Source of the DNA: Mogibacterium sp.
GTDB lineage: Bacteria; Bacillota; Clostridia; Peptostreptococcales; Anaerovoracaceae
Length of the DNA stretch: 64,000 nt
Direction: 5' to 3'
NCBI GenBank assembly: GCA_017510725.1
Contig: JAFWMD010000063.1
Span: 1-64,000 of the forward strand
The notes beneath the pieces were generated by a model, which saw only the letters and a list, made by a program, of their open reading frames with translations, was not told where the DNA came from and searched no databases. A program made the position numbers and the translations under genes. Positions within the stretch are counted from its first letter, which is position 1. Every line of letters begins with the position of its first letter. This document shows, piece by piece, positions 34,451 through 43,528 of this stretch.

Positions 34451-35845
34451 CTACGCCTTTTCTTTATCCGTGTGCCATCTGTATGCTTCCGCAGCGCGTT
34501 CCCTGCAGCAGCTGCACACCATGCCCTCATCCGTATATCCGGTATCCTTGCAAATATTGCATCTGTACTTTCTTGTCAGATAGTCGCCAGGGAAACCGTT
34601 AGCGGAAAGGAGCTGTTTTCTGCTTTCCTCTATCGCTATTCTTTCGGCCCTCAGTCTCTGCCTTGCATCGAGATTATCGGCCCCCGGTCTCAGTGACAGC
34701 ATCTTTGAATTGACGCTGTTCTCTGCTTCGAAGATCCTCTTCATCTCAGGCACCTTCCTGAGGACTTCCGCTACGCGCGCCTCGCGCGCTTTCTCGTCTT
34801 CAGTTCTGATGAACTCGTAGTAGTCCGCCAGCACCTTGCGGCTTACCGGACTTCCTTCGTCAGCTGCCGTCTCTGCGGAGCTGTTCTGATTGCCGTCCTT
34901 CGGGAGTCTGGTGTTGACTCCGCCTCTTTCGAGACGGCGGTTCTCTATCACCTTGTTGACATACTTGAGATTAGGCTCCCTGAGTCCCGCAGCTGCTGAA
35001 CATGCATCGAGCACCTCCGCAAGAGAGCAGTTCATCTGGTCAAACCATCTGTCCATGATCTCGCGGTCGATAGGTGCAGGCAGCCTGTTGAATCCGAGCG
35101 CTCTGAACACCTGTCTGTAACAGTCATTCCTGCGGCTGTGCTTGTCGAGCAGCCTCTTGGCCTCCTCGACCGTGCGGCAGCCTTCTTCAGTCCAGCGGAG
35201 CGCAACCTTGAAAATATAGTCGACGCTGTACTTCTCCAGATCTGCACAGTAGTCGATCGCGAAGCTGAATATCTCCGGCTCAATGCCATAGACCTTTATT
35301 GCGTCTTCGATCTTTGAGATCTCCTGCCTCGAGACCGTTCTGCCTGTTGTGATCTGGAACTTGTCATAAAGCTCGCGCAGCCTCCTGTCGACGAGCTTGC
35401 TGTCTATTACTTCGTCAAAGTCCATGTCGTCGATCGAGACATAGAGCGCCAGATCTTCCTCTGCCGGTTCGCCTGTGACCGCCGGCGCAGCAGCAGCCTG
35501 TGACTCGGCGATCTTGCCATAGAGTTCTTCTATCTTCGACAGAAATACAATATGACTCACATCCTCATTATTGCTGTCCTTTTCGCGCACTATCCTTACC
35601 AGACCCCTGGATTCCCAGTAGATCCAGGCTTCAGCGATCTCTTCCTCGCTGAGGCTCAGTATCTTTGCAAGCTCGCTCCTGTTCGGCTGAAGCTCATACT
35701 GAGCGTACATCAGTCCGAAAAGGAACACCTTAACATAGTCTCCCGGTGCGTCCGGCAGATACTCACTTATGAAGAGGTTTTCAACCTTTGTTCTGTGCAG
35801 GAAGATGTCTTTTCCCTTGTCTGTTGACAGCCTGACCTTTGTCAT
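34451..35845 (-). CDS. DnaD-domain replication protein fused to a DnaC-like N-terminal/zinc region
   Basis: 464 aa. A winged-helix DnaD-N-like part (1-115) is followed by two DnaD C-terminal-type domains (about 150-235 and 240-310). Residues 335-455 read as the N-terminal part of clostridial DnaC/DnaI helicase loaders: EVLRKVPEMK, LLSANGFPGDYL, YRCNICKDTGY and CSCC (Cys 429, 432, 444, 446, 447). The AAA+ ATPase that should follow is absent; the frame stops and the M23 gene starts at once. It should act in primosome loading together with DnaB just upstream. The role of the loader fragment is inference. Confidence 0.83.
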   Translation of the reverse strand: MTKVRLSTDKGKDIFLHRTKVENLFISEYLPDAPGDYVKVFLFGLMYAQYELQPNRSELAKILSLSEEEIAEAWIYWESRGLVRIVREKDSNNEDVSHIVFLSKIEELYGKIAESQAAAAPAVTGEPAEEDLALYVSIDDMDFDEVIDSKLVDRRLRELYDKFQITTGRTVSRQEISKIEDAIKVYGIEPEIFSFAIDYCADLEKYSVDYIFKVALRWTEEGCRTVEEAKRLLDKHSRRNDCYRQVFRALGFNRLPAPIDREIMDRWFDQMNCSLAEVLDACSAAAGLREPNLKYVNKVIENRRLERGGVNTRLPKDGNQNSSAETAADEGSPVSRKVLADYYEFIRTEDEKAREARVAEVLRKVPEMKRIFEAENSVNSKMLSLRPGADNLDARQRLRAERIAIEESRKQLLSANGFPGDYLTRKYRCNICKDTGYTDEGMVCSCCRERAAEAYRWHTDKEKA

Positions 35846-35850
35846 GGTTC

Positions 35851-37209
35851 TTACTCTCTCGCCATGTTGCCGAATTTAACGTATCTTGGGATCCATGTCA
35901 GGTTCGCTATGCCGACAGGACCGTTTCTGTGCTTGGCTATGTTGACCGCACAGGTGAGACCCGTGCTGTCGTCGATGTTGGCCCTCTCATCCTCGGAGCT
36001 GTAATAGTCGTCTCTCTTGAGGAAGATAACTACGTCAGCGTCCTGCTCGATCGCACCGGAATCCCTCAGATCGGACAGCTTAGGCATGTGATCGCCTCCG
36101 CGCTGCTCCGGTCCTCTGGAAAGCTGCGACAGCAGTATCACTGCACAGTCGAGCTCCTTGGCCATAATCTTTATCGATCTTGTGATGGCAGCGATCTCTT
36201 TTTCACGCTGCTCTATCCTGTAACCGCCCATGCTCATAAGCTGGAGGTAGTCGATGACGACCAGGTCGAGATCGCCTTTCTCCTGCTTGAAACGGCGGCA
36301 TTTGTTTTTCATTTCTACCGGCGTGATCACTGACGATTCGTCGATGACCATGTCGTATCCGTAGAAGCTGTCCTGGGCAGCGGAAAGATCTTCCCACTCC
36401 TCCATCGAGATGGTTCCCTTGTGAATGTTCTCAAGTGGAACGCTCGAAGTCATCGAAAGAAGCCTCTCGCCGAGCTGCGTGTTGGCCATCTCAAGGCTGA
36501 ATATCATGACCTTTTTGCCTACTGACGCAGCGTGCTCCGCCACGTTGAGAGCCCACGCAGTCTTGCCGACACCCGGTCTTGCGGCCAGGATAATGAGGTC
36601 GGTCTTCTGGAAGCCTCCGAGTATCTTGTCGACATCCCTGAATCCTGTCGGGATGCCCTTGTCGTTTCCGTTCTTCTCCAGTTCCTGGAGCTGCTTGATG
36701 TTCTCAAAAAGCACATCGTTGATATCCACATATCTGCTGCGCTGGGACTTGTGTGCAATCTCGAGTATGCGCTGCTCGGCGTTATCGAGTATGTCCTCAG
36801 GCGGCAGTTCAGCGGAATAGGCCGCATCCCTTATCGCCTCAGACTCAGCTATAAGCTGTCTCATCTTGGACTTATCCGAGACTGTCTCAGCATAATAACG
36901 GGCATTCGAAGGAACGATGGCCTCGTCCATCAGTCTGCTCAGATATGTGATGCCGCCAACCATGTCGGCGGTCTTTCTCTGCTTCAGAGCGGAATACACC
37001 GTTGTTATATCGATGCCGGTACCTTTCTGGTCCATGTCGAGCATGGTTTTATAGATCTCCTGATGCTCCTTGAGATAGAAGTCATCAGGCCTCAGCATCG
37101 CGTTGACGTCAGCCCTGGCATCCTGGTTTTTCAGCATGGATCCCAGCACCGCCTTCTCGGCTTCAATGTCTACCGGTGGAAGCAGTACGTCTTTTCTTTC
37201 TTCGTCCAT
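35851..37209 (-). CDS. dnaB: Replicative DNA helicase DnaB
   Basis: 452 aa from ATG 37209 (GGAAAG upstream). The longer frame to 37245 overlaps rplI and is not used. LPPVDIEAEKAVLGSML opens the N-terminal domain. ARPGVGKT is Walker A, DLVVIDYLQLM is Walker B, and LSQLSRGPEQR and SDLRDSGAIEQDAD are family motifs. It is a hexameric fork helicase. It lies 7 bp after rplI and 5 bp before the DnaD-like gene, which encodes a likely partner. Confidence 0.98.
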   Translation of the reverse strand: MDEERKDVLLPPVDIEAEKAVLGSMLKNQDARADVNAMLRPDDFYLKEHQEIYKTMLDMDQKGTGIDITTVYSALKQRKTADMVGGITYLSRLMDEAIVPSNARYYAETVSDKSKMRQLIAESEAIRDAAYSAELPPEDILDNAEQRILEIAHKSQRSRYVDINDVLFENIKQLQELEKNGNDKGIPTGFRDVDKILGGFQKTDLIILAARPGVGKTAWALNVAEHAASVGKKVMIFSLEMANTQLGERLLSMTSSVPLENIHKGTISMEEWEDLSAAQDSFYGYDMVIDESSVITPVEMKNKCRRFKQEKGDLDLVVIDYLQLMSMGGYRIEQREKEIAAITRSIKIMAKELDCAVILLSQLSRGPEQRGGDHMPKLSDLRDSGAIEQDADVVIFLKRDDYYSSEDERANIDDSTGLTCAVNIAKHRNGPVGIANLTWIPRYVKFGNMARE

Positions 37210-37216
37210 CTCAGCT

Positions 37217-37666
37217 TTACTTTCCGCCTTCGATCTTAACGACAACCTTTGTGGTTACATCCTGGAACAGTTTGATTCCAATGGTTTCAACGCCTGTCTC
37301 CTTTATAGGCTTGTCGAGGACGATCTTTCTCTTGTCCACTTCGATACCTGTCTGCTCCGAGATTGCGGTTGCAATATCCTTCGATGTGATAGCACCGAAG
37401 AGCCTGCCGTTATCGCCGACCTTTGTCTTAACTACGACGATCTTGTCTGCAAGCTGGTTCGCGAGATCGACAGCTGCAGCTTTTTCAGCCTCGTACTTTT
37501 CCTTAGCCTTTGCCTGCTCTCTCTCATATGCTCTCTTGTTGGCAGGAGTAGCCTCTATTGCGAGTCCTCCCGGGATAAGCTTGTTGCGCGCGTAACCATC
37601 GCTGACCTTTACGATCTGTCCGGCCTTGCCGGAACCCTTGACATCCTGTTTTAAAATGACTTCCAT
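37217..37666 (-). CDS. rplI: 50S ribosomal protein L9
   Basis: 149 aa, the normal length. [32 protein letters not shown] is the N-terminal rRNA-binding domain. A long connecting helix (about 45-80) and a C-terminal domain with [13 protein letters not shown] follow. It sits between the GdpP-like gene (32 bp upstream) and dnaB, the usual Firmicutes order gdpP-rplI-dnaB. Confidence 0.98.
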   Translation of the reverse strand: MEVILKQDVKGSGKAGQIVKVSDGYARNKLIPGGLAIEATPANKRAYEREQAKAKEKYEAEKAAAVDLANQLADKIVVVKTKVGDNGRLFGAITSKDIATAISEQTGIEVDKRKIVLDKPIKETGVETIGIKLFQDVTTKVVVKIEGGK

Positions 37667-37698
37667 TTTATGTTTCCTCCGTTTTTCCGGATCATCTG

Positions 37699-39495
37699 TT
37701 ATCTGATCAGCTCTATTTCCTGAGTCTTGCTCAGTGTGCGTCTGCGTTCTTCCTCTTCCTTATCGAAGGCATCTTTTACACCTTTCTTTATGCGTACGAG
37801 CACCTCCGCAAGAGGGTCATTGGTCTGTACTGCGGCAGATGTGAAGTGTCCGCCTCCGCCGAGTTTTTCCATCAGTGACTGCACGTTTATTTCGCCCAGA
37901 GACCTTGCGCTTACTACAGTCTGGCCTCTGGAGTTCCTTCCGAGAACGAACGATGCCTTTGTGCCCTTGACTGTCATCAGCTCATCAGCGACCTGTGCAT
38001 TTATTATCTGAATATTGTTGGTGGTGCCTTCTGTTATGGCATACACAACTCCTTCAGGCGTGAATTCCGCACCTATTATTGCGTTTGCCTTGGCCAGGAA
38101 GTCCTCCTGTCTTACCTGGAAGAACTTCTTGACTTCAGTGGTATCAGCGCCTCCTCTCTTGAGCCATGATGCTGCCTCGAAGGTTCTGACGCCTGTCCTT
38201 CCTGAGAAGTTGTTGGAGTCCACCATTATGCCCGCGAGCATCGCCTCGGCTTCGAGCTTGCTGATGAAACGCTTCTGGGAGAAGTGCTGCATCAGTTCAG
38301 CTATGAGCTCGCTCGCAGACGATGCATAGCTTTCCACGTAGGCGACTGCCGAGTTCTGATATGAATCTGCCGCCAGCCTGTGATGGTCGATGACGACTCT
38401 GGTCTTGCATACCTCTGCCAGCTCAGCACTCTCCACAAGCATAGGCCTGTTTGTATCCACGATGATGAGCAGCGACATGTCTGTCACCATCCTGAGCGCC
38501 TTTTCCGGCTTGATAATGTTATATATATCTGTATCAATAACCTTGTCATAGATAGTGTCGAGCGCTTCGTTGTGCTTGTCTATGACGATGTAGGCGTCCT
38601 TGCCCAGGTAGCTGCAGATAGCGCTGGCTCCGATAGCCGATCCGAAAGCATCCATGTCAGGCCACTTGTGACCCATGATGAACACCTTGTCTGCATCATC
38701 TATGAGCGCTTTCATGGCATGCGCTATGACTCTCGGCTTGCTCCTGTTGTTTTTCTCAAGCGACTGGAGCGATCCGCCGTAATATCTCGTGCCGTCGTCA
38801 GTCTTTACTACCGCCTGATCGCCTCCGCGTCCGAGCGCAAGCTCCAGGGCAGCCTCCGCAAGCTCCGTCGACTCTATCAGCGACACTCTGGAACTACCGA
38901 TTCCAAGGCTTATTGACGCCGGGAAGTCGATCTTCGACTCGAGGTTCCTCACCTCATCGAGAATACTGAAGTTTTCTTCTATCATGCGGTTCAGCTGTCC
39001 GCTGGTGGTGTACATGACATACCGGTCTTCCCAGGTGCTGATCACAGGCGACTCGAACGAGTCACCCCACTTTCTCAGCAGGCCGTCGATCTGCGCCGGG
39101 ATCAGTCTTCTGAGATCTTCCGGAGAACTTGCAATCAGCTCATCGTAGTTATCGATGTTGATGTACACGATCGCCGCTCTTTCGTTCTCCAGCTTGTTCT
39201 TGAACGTCTCCCTGATTGTCGCTTCATCGAAGAATACGGCTATATCCTCGTCTTCCTTTGCGTCCTCGTTGACCCAGAGCTTGAAAACCTTGCCGCTGCG
39301 CTCGAGGATCTTCTCCTCCTGATTGGCTTTCATGAGCTGATCGCGCTTGAAGCCCGTCATCGTGAAAAAGTTTGTACCGACAATATCATCGTAGACGAAA
39401 ACGTTCTTCATGAGCGGATTCGCAGCGGATATAATACCATCGGGGTTTACAGTACAGGTCGGAATCGGAAGCTTCTTGATATATTCATTGTCCAT
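37699..39495 (-). CDS. GdpP-like cyclic-di-AMP phosphodiesterase lacking membrane segments
   Basis: 598 aa. A PAS-like domain (about 8-85), a degenerate GGDEF domain (about 105-240) and a DHH/DHHA1 phosphodiesterase follow in order. [14 protein letters not shown] gives H276, D280 and D282; IIVDTNRP gives D347; VVIDHHRLA gives D370, H371 and H372. [10 protein letters not shown] lies near the end. The family (about 650 aa) normally begins with two membrane helices; here the protein starts directly at the PAS domain. It is only 14 bp after parB, so no upstream exon-like segment is hidden. Probably a soluble c-di-AMP hydrolase. Confidence 0.88.
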   Translation of the reverse strand: MDNEYIKKLPIPTCTVNPDGIISAANPLMKNVFVYDDIVGTNFFTMTGFKRDQLMKANQEEKILERSGKVFKLWVNEDAKEDEDIAVFFDEATIRETFKNKLENERAAIVYINIDNYDELIASSPEDLRRLIPAQIDGLLRKWGDSFESPVISTWEDRYVMYTTSGQLNRMIEENFSILDEVRNLESKIDFPASISLGIGSSRVSLIESTELAEAALELALGRGGDQAVVKTDDGTRYYGGSLQSLEKNNRSKPRVIAHAMKALIDDADKVFIMGHKWPDMDAFGSAIGASAICSYLGKDAYIVIDKHNEALDTIYDKVIDTDIYNIIKPEKALRMVTDMSLLIIVDTNRPMLVESAELAEVCKTRVVIDHHRLAADSYQNSAVAYVESYASSASELIAELMQHFSQKRFISKLEAEAMLAGIMVDSNNFSGRTGVRTFEAASWLKRGGADTTEVKKFFQVRQEDFLAKANAIIGAEFTPEGVVYAITEGTTNNIQIINAQVADELMTVKGTKASFVLGRNSRGQTVVSARSLGEINVQSLMEKLGGGGHFTSAAVQTNDPLAEVLVRIKKGVKDAFDKEEEERRRTLSKTQEIELIR

Positions 39496-39509
39496 GACTT
39501 CTCTCCTCT

Positions 39510-40442
39510 CTACTTGAAGGCATCCCTCAGAGCGTCGATGAGTCTGTTCAGTTCATCGAGGCTGTAATACTCGAGTTCGATCTTTCCCATGCTGTCATCA
39601 CCGGCGATGTTCACCTTGGTGCCCAGCAGTGTCATAAGTTCTCTTTCAACAGCTACGATCTCGGCGGCTTTCGCCTTGTCAGCCTCAGAAGCCTTTTTAC
39701 GTTTCTTACGCTCAGGCCTGAGCTCGTCTTTTACTTTTTCGGCAAGCCTTTCGGTAGCTCTTACGGACAGATCGTTGCGAATGATCTTGTCCGCGATCTC
39801 CTTCTGTTTTGCCTTGTCAGGGATGTTTATAATTGTCCTTCCGTGAGCGGCAGACATTTGTCCGCTGGACACGTATTGTTGGATCTCTTCCGGAAGCTTG
39901 AGCAGCCTGATGCTGTTCGTTATGTATGTACGGCTCCTTCCGAGCGATGCAGATACCTGCTCCTGCGTGAAACCATACTTCTCAGTCATCGACTTGAGGC
40001 CCAGAGCCTCTTCAATCGGATCGAGGTCTTCACGCTGCATGTTCTCGATGATCGCGACGATGGCATTCTGCTTATCGTCGAAATTCCTGACAATGCACGG
40101 AACCGTTCTCAGACCTGATATCCTGGCAGCGCGCCATCTTCTCTCTCCGGCGACCAGTTCATAACCTTTGGTGCTCTCTCTTACGATGAGCGGCTGTATG
40201 ACACCGTTCGTCCTGATAGAGCTTGCCAGTTCATTGAGCTTAACCTCATCGAAGTTTTTACGAGGCTGAGCGCTGTTTGGTCTGATGTCATTTATGTCTA
40301 TGTACAGTACCCTGTCTTCATCCGTTCCACTTGAAGACTTTTCCTCATTGTTCTTGTCGGCGGGTCTCTTTATTTCGTCTATAGGGGCTGCGTCAGCGAA
40401 AAGCGCGTCCAGTCCCCTGCCGAGTCCTGCTTTCTTGGCCAT
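39510..40442 (-). CDS. parB: Chromosome partitioning protein ParB (Spo0J)
   Basis: 310 aa. GLGRGLDALF opens the protein. DINDIRPNSAQPRKNFD begins the CTP-binding domain, with GERRWRAAR (box II) in it. ENMQREDLDPIEEA follows, then the helix-turn-helix TQEQVSASLGRSRTYITNSIRLL, and finally a C-terminal dimerisation helix. It binds parS sites and spreads as a CTP-dependent clamp. Two matching parS sites lie at 41421 and 41465, just upstream of parA. It follows parA by 2 bp. Confidence 0.97.
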   Translation of the reverse strand: MAKKAGLGRGLDALFADAAPIDEIKRPADKNNEEKSSSGTDEDRVLYIDINDIRPNSAQPRKNFDEVKLNELASSIRTNGVIQPLIVRESTKGYELVAGERRWRAARISGLRTVPCIVRNFDDKQNAIVAIIENMQREDLDPIEEALGLKSMTEKYGFTQEQVSASLGRSRTYITNSIRLLKLPEEIQQYVSSGQMSAAHGRTIINIPDKAKQKEIADKIIRNDLSVRATERLAEKVKDELRPERKKRKKASEADKAKAAEIVAVERELMTLLGTKVNIAGDDSMGKIELEYYSLDELNRLIDALRDAFK

Positions 40443-40444
40443 TG

Positions 40445-41230
40445 TTACTTAGCTCTCTTTCTTGCTTTCTCTCTGGCGAGAAACTCCTTGGTGAATTCCT
40501 GGTAAGCCTTGGCGCCCTGCGCCTTAGGATCATAATCGATGATCGGTTTGCCGAAGCTCGGAGCCTCTGCAAGTCTTACATTCCTAGGAATTATCGTGTG
40601 GTACATCGCCGGTCCGAAGAAGTTTCTGACATCTGCAACAACAGCCTGTGAGAGGTTGGTTCTTCCGTCGAACATGCTCAGTATGACTCCGTCTATATAA
40701 AGATCCGGATTCAGTCTTTCCTTTACCTTCTCAATGGTACTGATGAGCTGGCTGACTCCCTCAAGTGCATAAAACTCGCACTGGATAGGGATGAGAACAC
40801 TGTTGACCGCTGTGAGCGAGTTGATCGTCAGAATGCCCAGTGAAGGAGGGCAGTCCACCAGAATGTAGTCGTAATCATTCCTTACCGCATCAATGACCCT
40901 CTTGAGTCTGCGCTCACGGCCCTCAAGAAGGGCCAGTTCTACTTCAGCACCGGCAAGATCAACGCTTGCAGGGATGATGAAGAGGTTCTCCGTATTTGTT
41001 GGCAGGACAGCTTTCTTGACATCAAAGTCCGTGTCTATCAGCGCATCATAGAGGGTAGTCTTCAGAGTCCTCTTGCGGATGCCGATACCGCTGGTCGTGT
41101 TTCCCTGCGGATCGATGTCTACCATAAGGACCTTTTTTCCTCTGCGTGCCAGGCACGCTCCCAGATTGATGTTTGTTGTCGTCTTACCGACGCCGCCCTT
41201 TTGATTGAAAATAGCAATAGCCTTGCCCAT
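40445..41230 (-). CDS. parA: Chromosome partitioning ATPase ParA (Soj)
   Basis: 261 aa. FNQKGGVGKTTTNINLGACLA is the deviant Walker A, with VDIDPQGN and LVDCPPSLGILT as further motifs. It is a dynamic DNA-bound ATPase that moves or releases ParB-parS complexes and affects DnaA. The upstream region 41231-41420 is AT-rich, with a small CGGGA/TCCCG hairpin, followed by the two parS sites. Confidence 0.97.
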   Translation of the reverse strand: MGKAIAIFNQKGGVGKTTTNINLGACLARRGKKVLMVDIDPQGNTTSGIGIRKRTLKTTLYDALIDTDFDVKKAVLPTNTENLFIIPASVDLAGAEVELALLEGRERRLKRVIDAVRNDYDYILVDCPPSLGILTINSLTAVNSVLIPIQCEFYALEGVSQLISTIEKVKERLNPDLYIDGVILSMFDGRTNLSQAVVADVRNFFGPAMYHTIIPRNVRLAEAPSFGKPIIDYDPKAQGAKAYQEFTKEFLAREKARKRAK

Positions 41231-41420
41231 TAATTACCTCCTGCGGGACATAGTTCCCGATTAAACACTTCCGTGTATTATACGCCAAGTCGGTGAAGGT
41301 TTTCTACTTCTATAAGTGCTGAAAATGTGAAGATTTGTTTATTTTAGTGGCCTTTAATAAATGCAATGTGCAAATTGTGTCATGTGATAACACTGACCAC
41401 AATATATAGAGGTCCAAAAA

Positions 41421-41436
41421 TGTTCCACGTGGAACA
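41421..41436. promoter_or_regulatory. parS site 1
   Basis: TGTTCCACGTGGAACA is a perfect 16-bp palindrome agreeing with the ParB-binding consensus TGTTNCACGTGNAACA. It lies 190 bp upstream of parA and about 21 kb from oriC, within the usual origin-proximal zone. Confidence 0.95.
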
Positions 41437-41464
41437 TTTTTGGTATGTAGATTGTCAAAATAAA

Positions 41465-41480
41465 TGTTCCACGTGGAACA
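41465..41480. promoter_or_regulatory. parS site 2
   Basis: A second identical 16-bp TGTTCCACGTGGAACA, 44 bp from site 1 (start to start). It abuts the presumed right end of the TnpB element, which may have inserted beside it. Confidence 0.95.
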
Positions 41481-41483
41481 TTT

Positions 41484-41575
41484 TGGTTTCCCATCAGCCG
41501 CCTGCGTTTCCAGCAAGCTTGCAACAGCCTTTTATATGTTTCCCTCGAGGTCGGCGTTACATCAGGGACAGCTGA
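41484..41575 (-). ncRNA. Candidate omega-RNA scaffold at the 3' end of tnpB
   Basis: In TnpB elements the guide RNA covers the end of tnpB and the right terminal region. Here 92 bp follow the stop up to the parS zone. They contain small complementary stretches (GTTGCAAGCTTGC; CCTCGAGG) and end GGCGGCTGATGGGAAACC on the minus strand. Assigned by position only; the exact end, and so the guide sequence, is uncertain. Confidence 0.35.
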
Positions 41576-42700
41576 TTATGCCCCGCCAAAGAGAGGCATG
41601 CTCTCTCCGGTCTGTACCAGGTACTGAACTCCCTTGCTGTACAGATTAATTGCCGCAACCCTGTCATCATTTGATTTGTATCTGCAGTAGAAACATCTGA
41701 AGATATGTTTTGATTTAATTCTACTAGCTTTATTTCTTCTGCCACACAAAGGACAAGTTTGTGAAGTATAAGATGGATTAACCTTAATTACTATTTGTCC
41801 TCTCAGAGCTGCTTTATAATATAGTTTCTCTTCAAGATCAAAATACGACCAATAACAAATACTTTTACGATTACCTTCTGGGAAATGTCTGCTCCTCCCG
41901 CTAATTCCAGATAAATCTTCTAGCACGAAAAGAGTACCGGCTGGTTGTGATTCGGTGAGTGCCTTACTGATGCAATGATTAACATCCTGCATCCAACGGT
42001 GTTCTCTCCGACAAATGGCCTTTAACCTTTTTCTTGAAGAAGCTGTATGTTTCACCTGGAGACTTTTTCTTATTTTTTCAAAATGTTCTTTTCTTGCCTC
42101 AACTTTTGCACCGGAATAGAAAGTTGTTTTTCCCTTAGTATCATATGTTGTTGCTATGAAGCGAATACCTCTGTCAACTCCTACTACATTGCTTATATCC
42201 CTCAAGTTAGCATCTTTAACTTCAAATGTTACAGGTATGTAAAGGAAAAACTTTTTTTGGCGGTAAATAAGACTTGCTGTACCGTATTTTCCCTCGCGCG
42301 TTTCCCCTGTCTTTAAGATAGGAACTTTCTTTCTCCCATTAAGTGTATTAATTGAGAAGACATCACCCAAAAGAGAATAGTCTCTGTTCCAGACCAGATC
42401 GAGTTGAAGTTTATTAAAGAAGATCAGCTTCCATGGATGTTTATTAGTCTCGAGAGTATTATATCTTGCTCTTACTGTTCGTAATACAGATATAGCCATT
42501 TGAGAACGAATATTAAACTTTGTTCTTAGTTTATAATACAATGCATTTTGCAAGTCTTTAGGACTCATGTTTTGAGTATTATAAACGTATCTGGAAACAT
42601 AGTTGCATGCTTCTCTAAACACACGCATAGTTTCCAGCATATGTTCTTTCGTTTCTTCATCTGGAAGTATTTGCAATTTAGAAGTAAGTGTAATCTGCAT
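41576..42700 (-). CDS. tnpB: TnpB RNA-guided endonuclease (IS200/IS605 OrfB family)
   Basis: 374 aa, full length. The RuvC triad is intact: D176 in VGVDRGIRF, E261 in FVLEDLSGIS and Asp 345/346 in SNDDRVAAINL. The zinc finger is CPLCG (C316, C319) with CFYC (C336, C339). Family role: cleavage of DNA matching the omega-RNA guide next to a target-adjacent motif, favouring retention of the element. Codon use is AT-richer than in flanking genes. No TnpA transposase accompanies it, so it must be mobilised in trans or be domesticated. Confidence 0.95.
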   Translation of the reverse strand: MQITLTSKLQILPDEETKEHMLETMRVFREACNYVSRYVYNTQNMSPKDLQNALYYKLRTKFNIRSQMAISVLRTVRARYNTLETNKHPWKLIFFNKLQLDLVWNRDYSLLGDVFSINTLNGRKKVPILKTGETREGKYGTASLIYRQKKFFLYIPVTFEVKDANLRDISNVVGVDRGIRFIATTYDTKGKTTFYSGAKVEARKEHFEKIRKSLQVKHTASSRKRLKAICRREHRWMQDVNHCISKALTESQPAGTLFVLEDLSGISGRSRHFPEGNRKSICYWSYFDLEEKLYYKAALRGQIVIKVNPSYTSQTCPLCGRRNKASRIKSKHIFRCFYCRYKSNDDRVAAINLYSKGVQYLVQTGESMPLFGGA

Positions 42701-42859
42701 GACTGGGCCTCCACCACACGGAACGCGTGTTCTAATTATAGCTTTGCCCCATGTCTTTTCAATGCTTTACGGAAGAAATATACAAGAAAAAACAAGCCAA
42801 AAACCGCCAAATATCAAGGGTTAGAAGCATTATTTACAAGATATTATCAGAATGATTTA

Positions 42860-43516
42860 CTACTTCGAAATTACCAGGAGTACATGTCCGGAGATATCCT
42901 CCGGAACGTTTTTATAGGATTCTACATAGGAGAGGTGAGCTTTGTTCTTCTTTAGGGCTTTTGATGCCTGCTGCAGCTCTTCCTCGTAATTCTCACCTTT
43001 ATAGGCGATGAAGCTGCCGCCTTTTCTGACGAAGGGGAGACACCAGCCTGAAAGCTTTTCAAGATTGGCAACGGCTCTGGAAACGCAGATATCGAAGTTT
43101 CCACTGTATTCCGGCTTCCCTGATATCTCCTCGGCGCGCGCATGTACCGTCTTAAGATTGGTTATATTAAGAGTATTCGCAAACTCATCAATTACTCTGA
43201 GGCGCTTGAGTGTGGAGTCGAGAAGGGTGAATTCCTTCTCCGGGCTGACTATTGCAAGCAGCGCGCCAGGGAAGCCTGCACCCGTGCCGACATCTATAAT
43301 TTTCTTCGCCTCTTCATACTCAGGAAGGTCTGTGATGGCAAGTGAGTCCAGCACGTGCTTTACGAGGGCCTCATTGCGGTCTCTTACAGCAGTCAGGTTG
43401 ATATGTTCATTTCTTACCAGCACAAGATCAAGGTAGGCAAGAAGGGTAGATACCTTCTGCTTACCGTATTTTTCCTGGAGCATTTCTACTATTGAAGAGT
43501 CGAATTTCGTTGTCAT
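42860..43516 (-). CDS. rsmG: 16S rRNA m7G527 methyltransferase RsmG (GidB)
   Basis: 218 aa. NLTAVRDRNEALVKHVLDSLA, IDVGTGAGFPGALLAI (AdoMet site), ARAEE and SRAVANLEKLSGWCLP are family motifs. It methylates G527 of 16S rRNA. It follows mnmG by 12 bp, and the TnpB element begins about 40 bp after its stop. Confidence 0.97.
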   Translation of the reverse strand: MTTKFDSSIVEMLQEKYGKQKVSTLLAYLDLVLVRNEHINLTAVRDRNEALVKHVLDSLAITDLPEYEEAKKIIDVGTGAGFPGALLAIVSPEKEFTLLDSTLKRLRVIDEFANTLNITNLKTVHARAEEISGKPEYSGNFDICVSRAVANLEKLSGWCLPFVRKGGSFIAYKGENYEEELQQASKALKKNKAHLSYVESYKNVPEDISGHVLLVISK

Positions 43517-43528
43517 AATCTTGGGATC

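Larger units (their letters stand above)
41484..42817 (-). mobile_element. IS200/IS605-type element carrying only tnpB (boundaries approximate)
   Basis: The tnpB gene with its flanks separates rsmG from the parS/parA region, two units normally adjacent in Firmicutes. No tnpA is present. The right end is placed by eye where non-coding sequence after tnpB meets the AT-rich parS zone (about 41484). The left end is placed at a TTGAT (minus strand 42817-42813), a known target-adjacent motif of some TnpB proteins. Both ends need comparison with an empty site. The interior is clearly more AT-rich than the neighbouring genes, suggesting recent arrival. Confidence 0.6.

Noticed and set aside
34451..34460. 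Frameshift that would restore a DnaC ATPase after the DnaD chimera
   Set aside because: The downstream sequence in all frames is the M23 peptidase gene. No AAA+ motif is present, so the ATPase is absent rather than broken.
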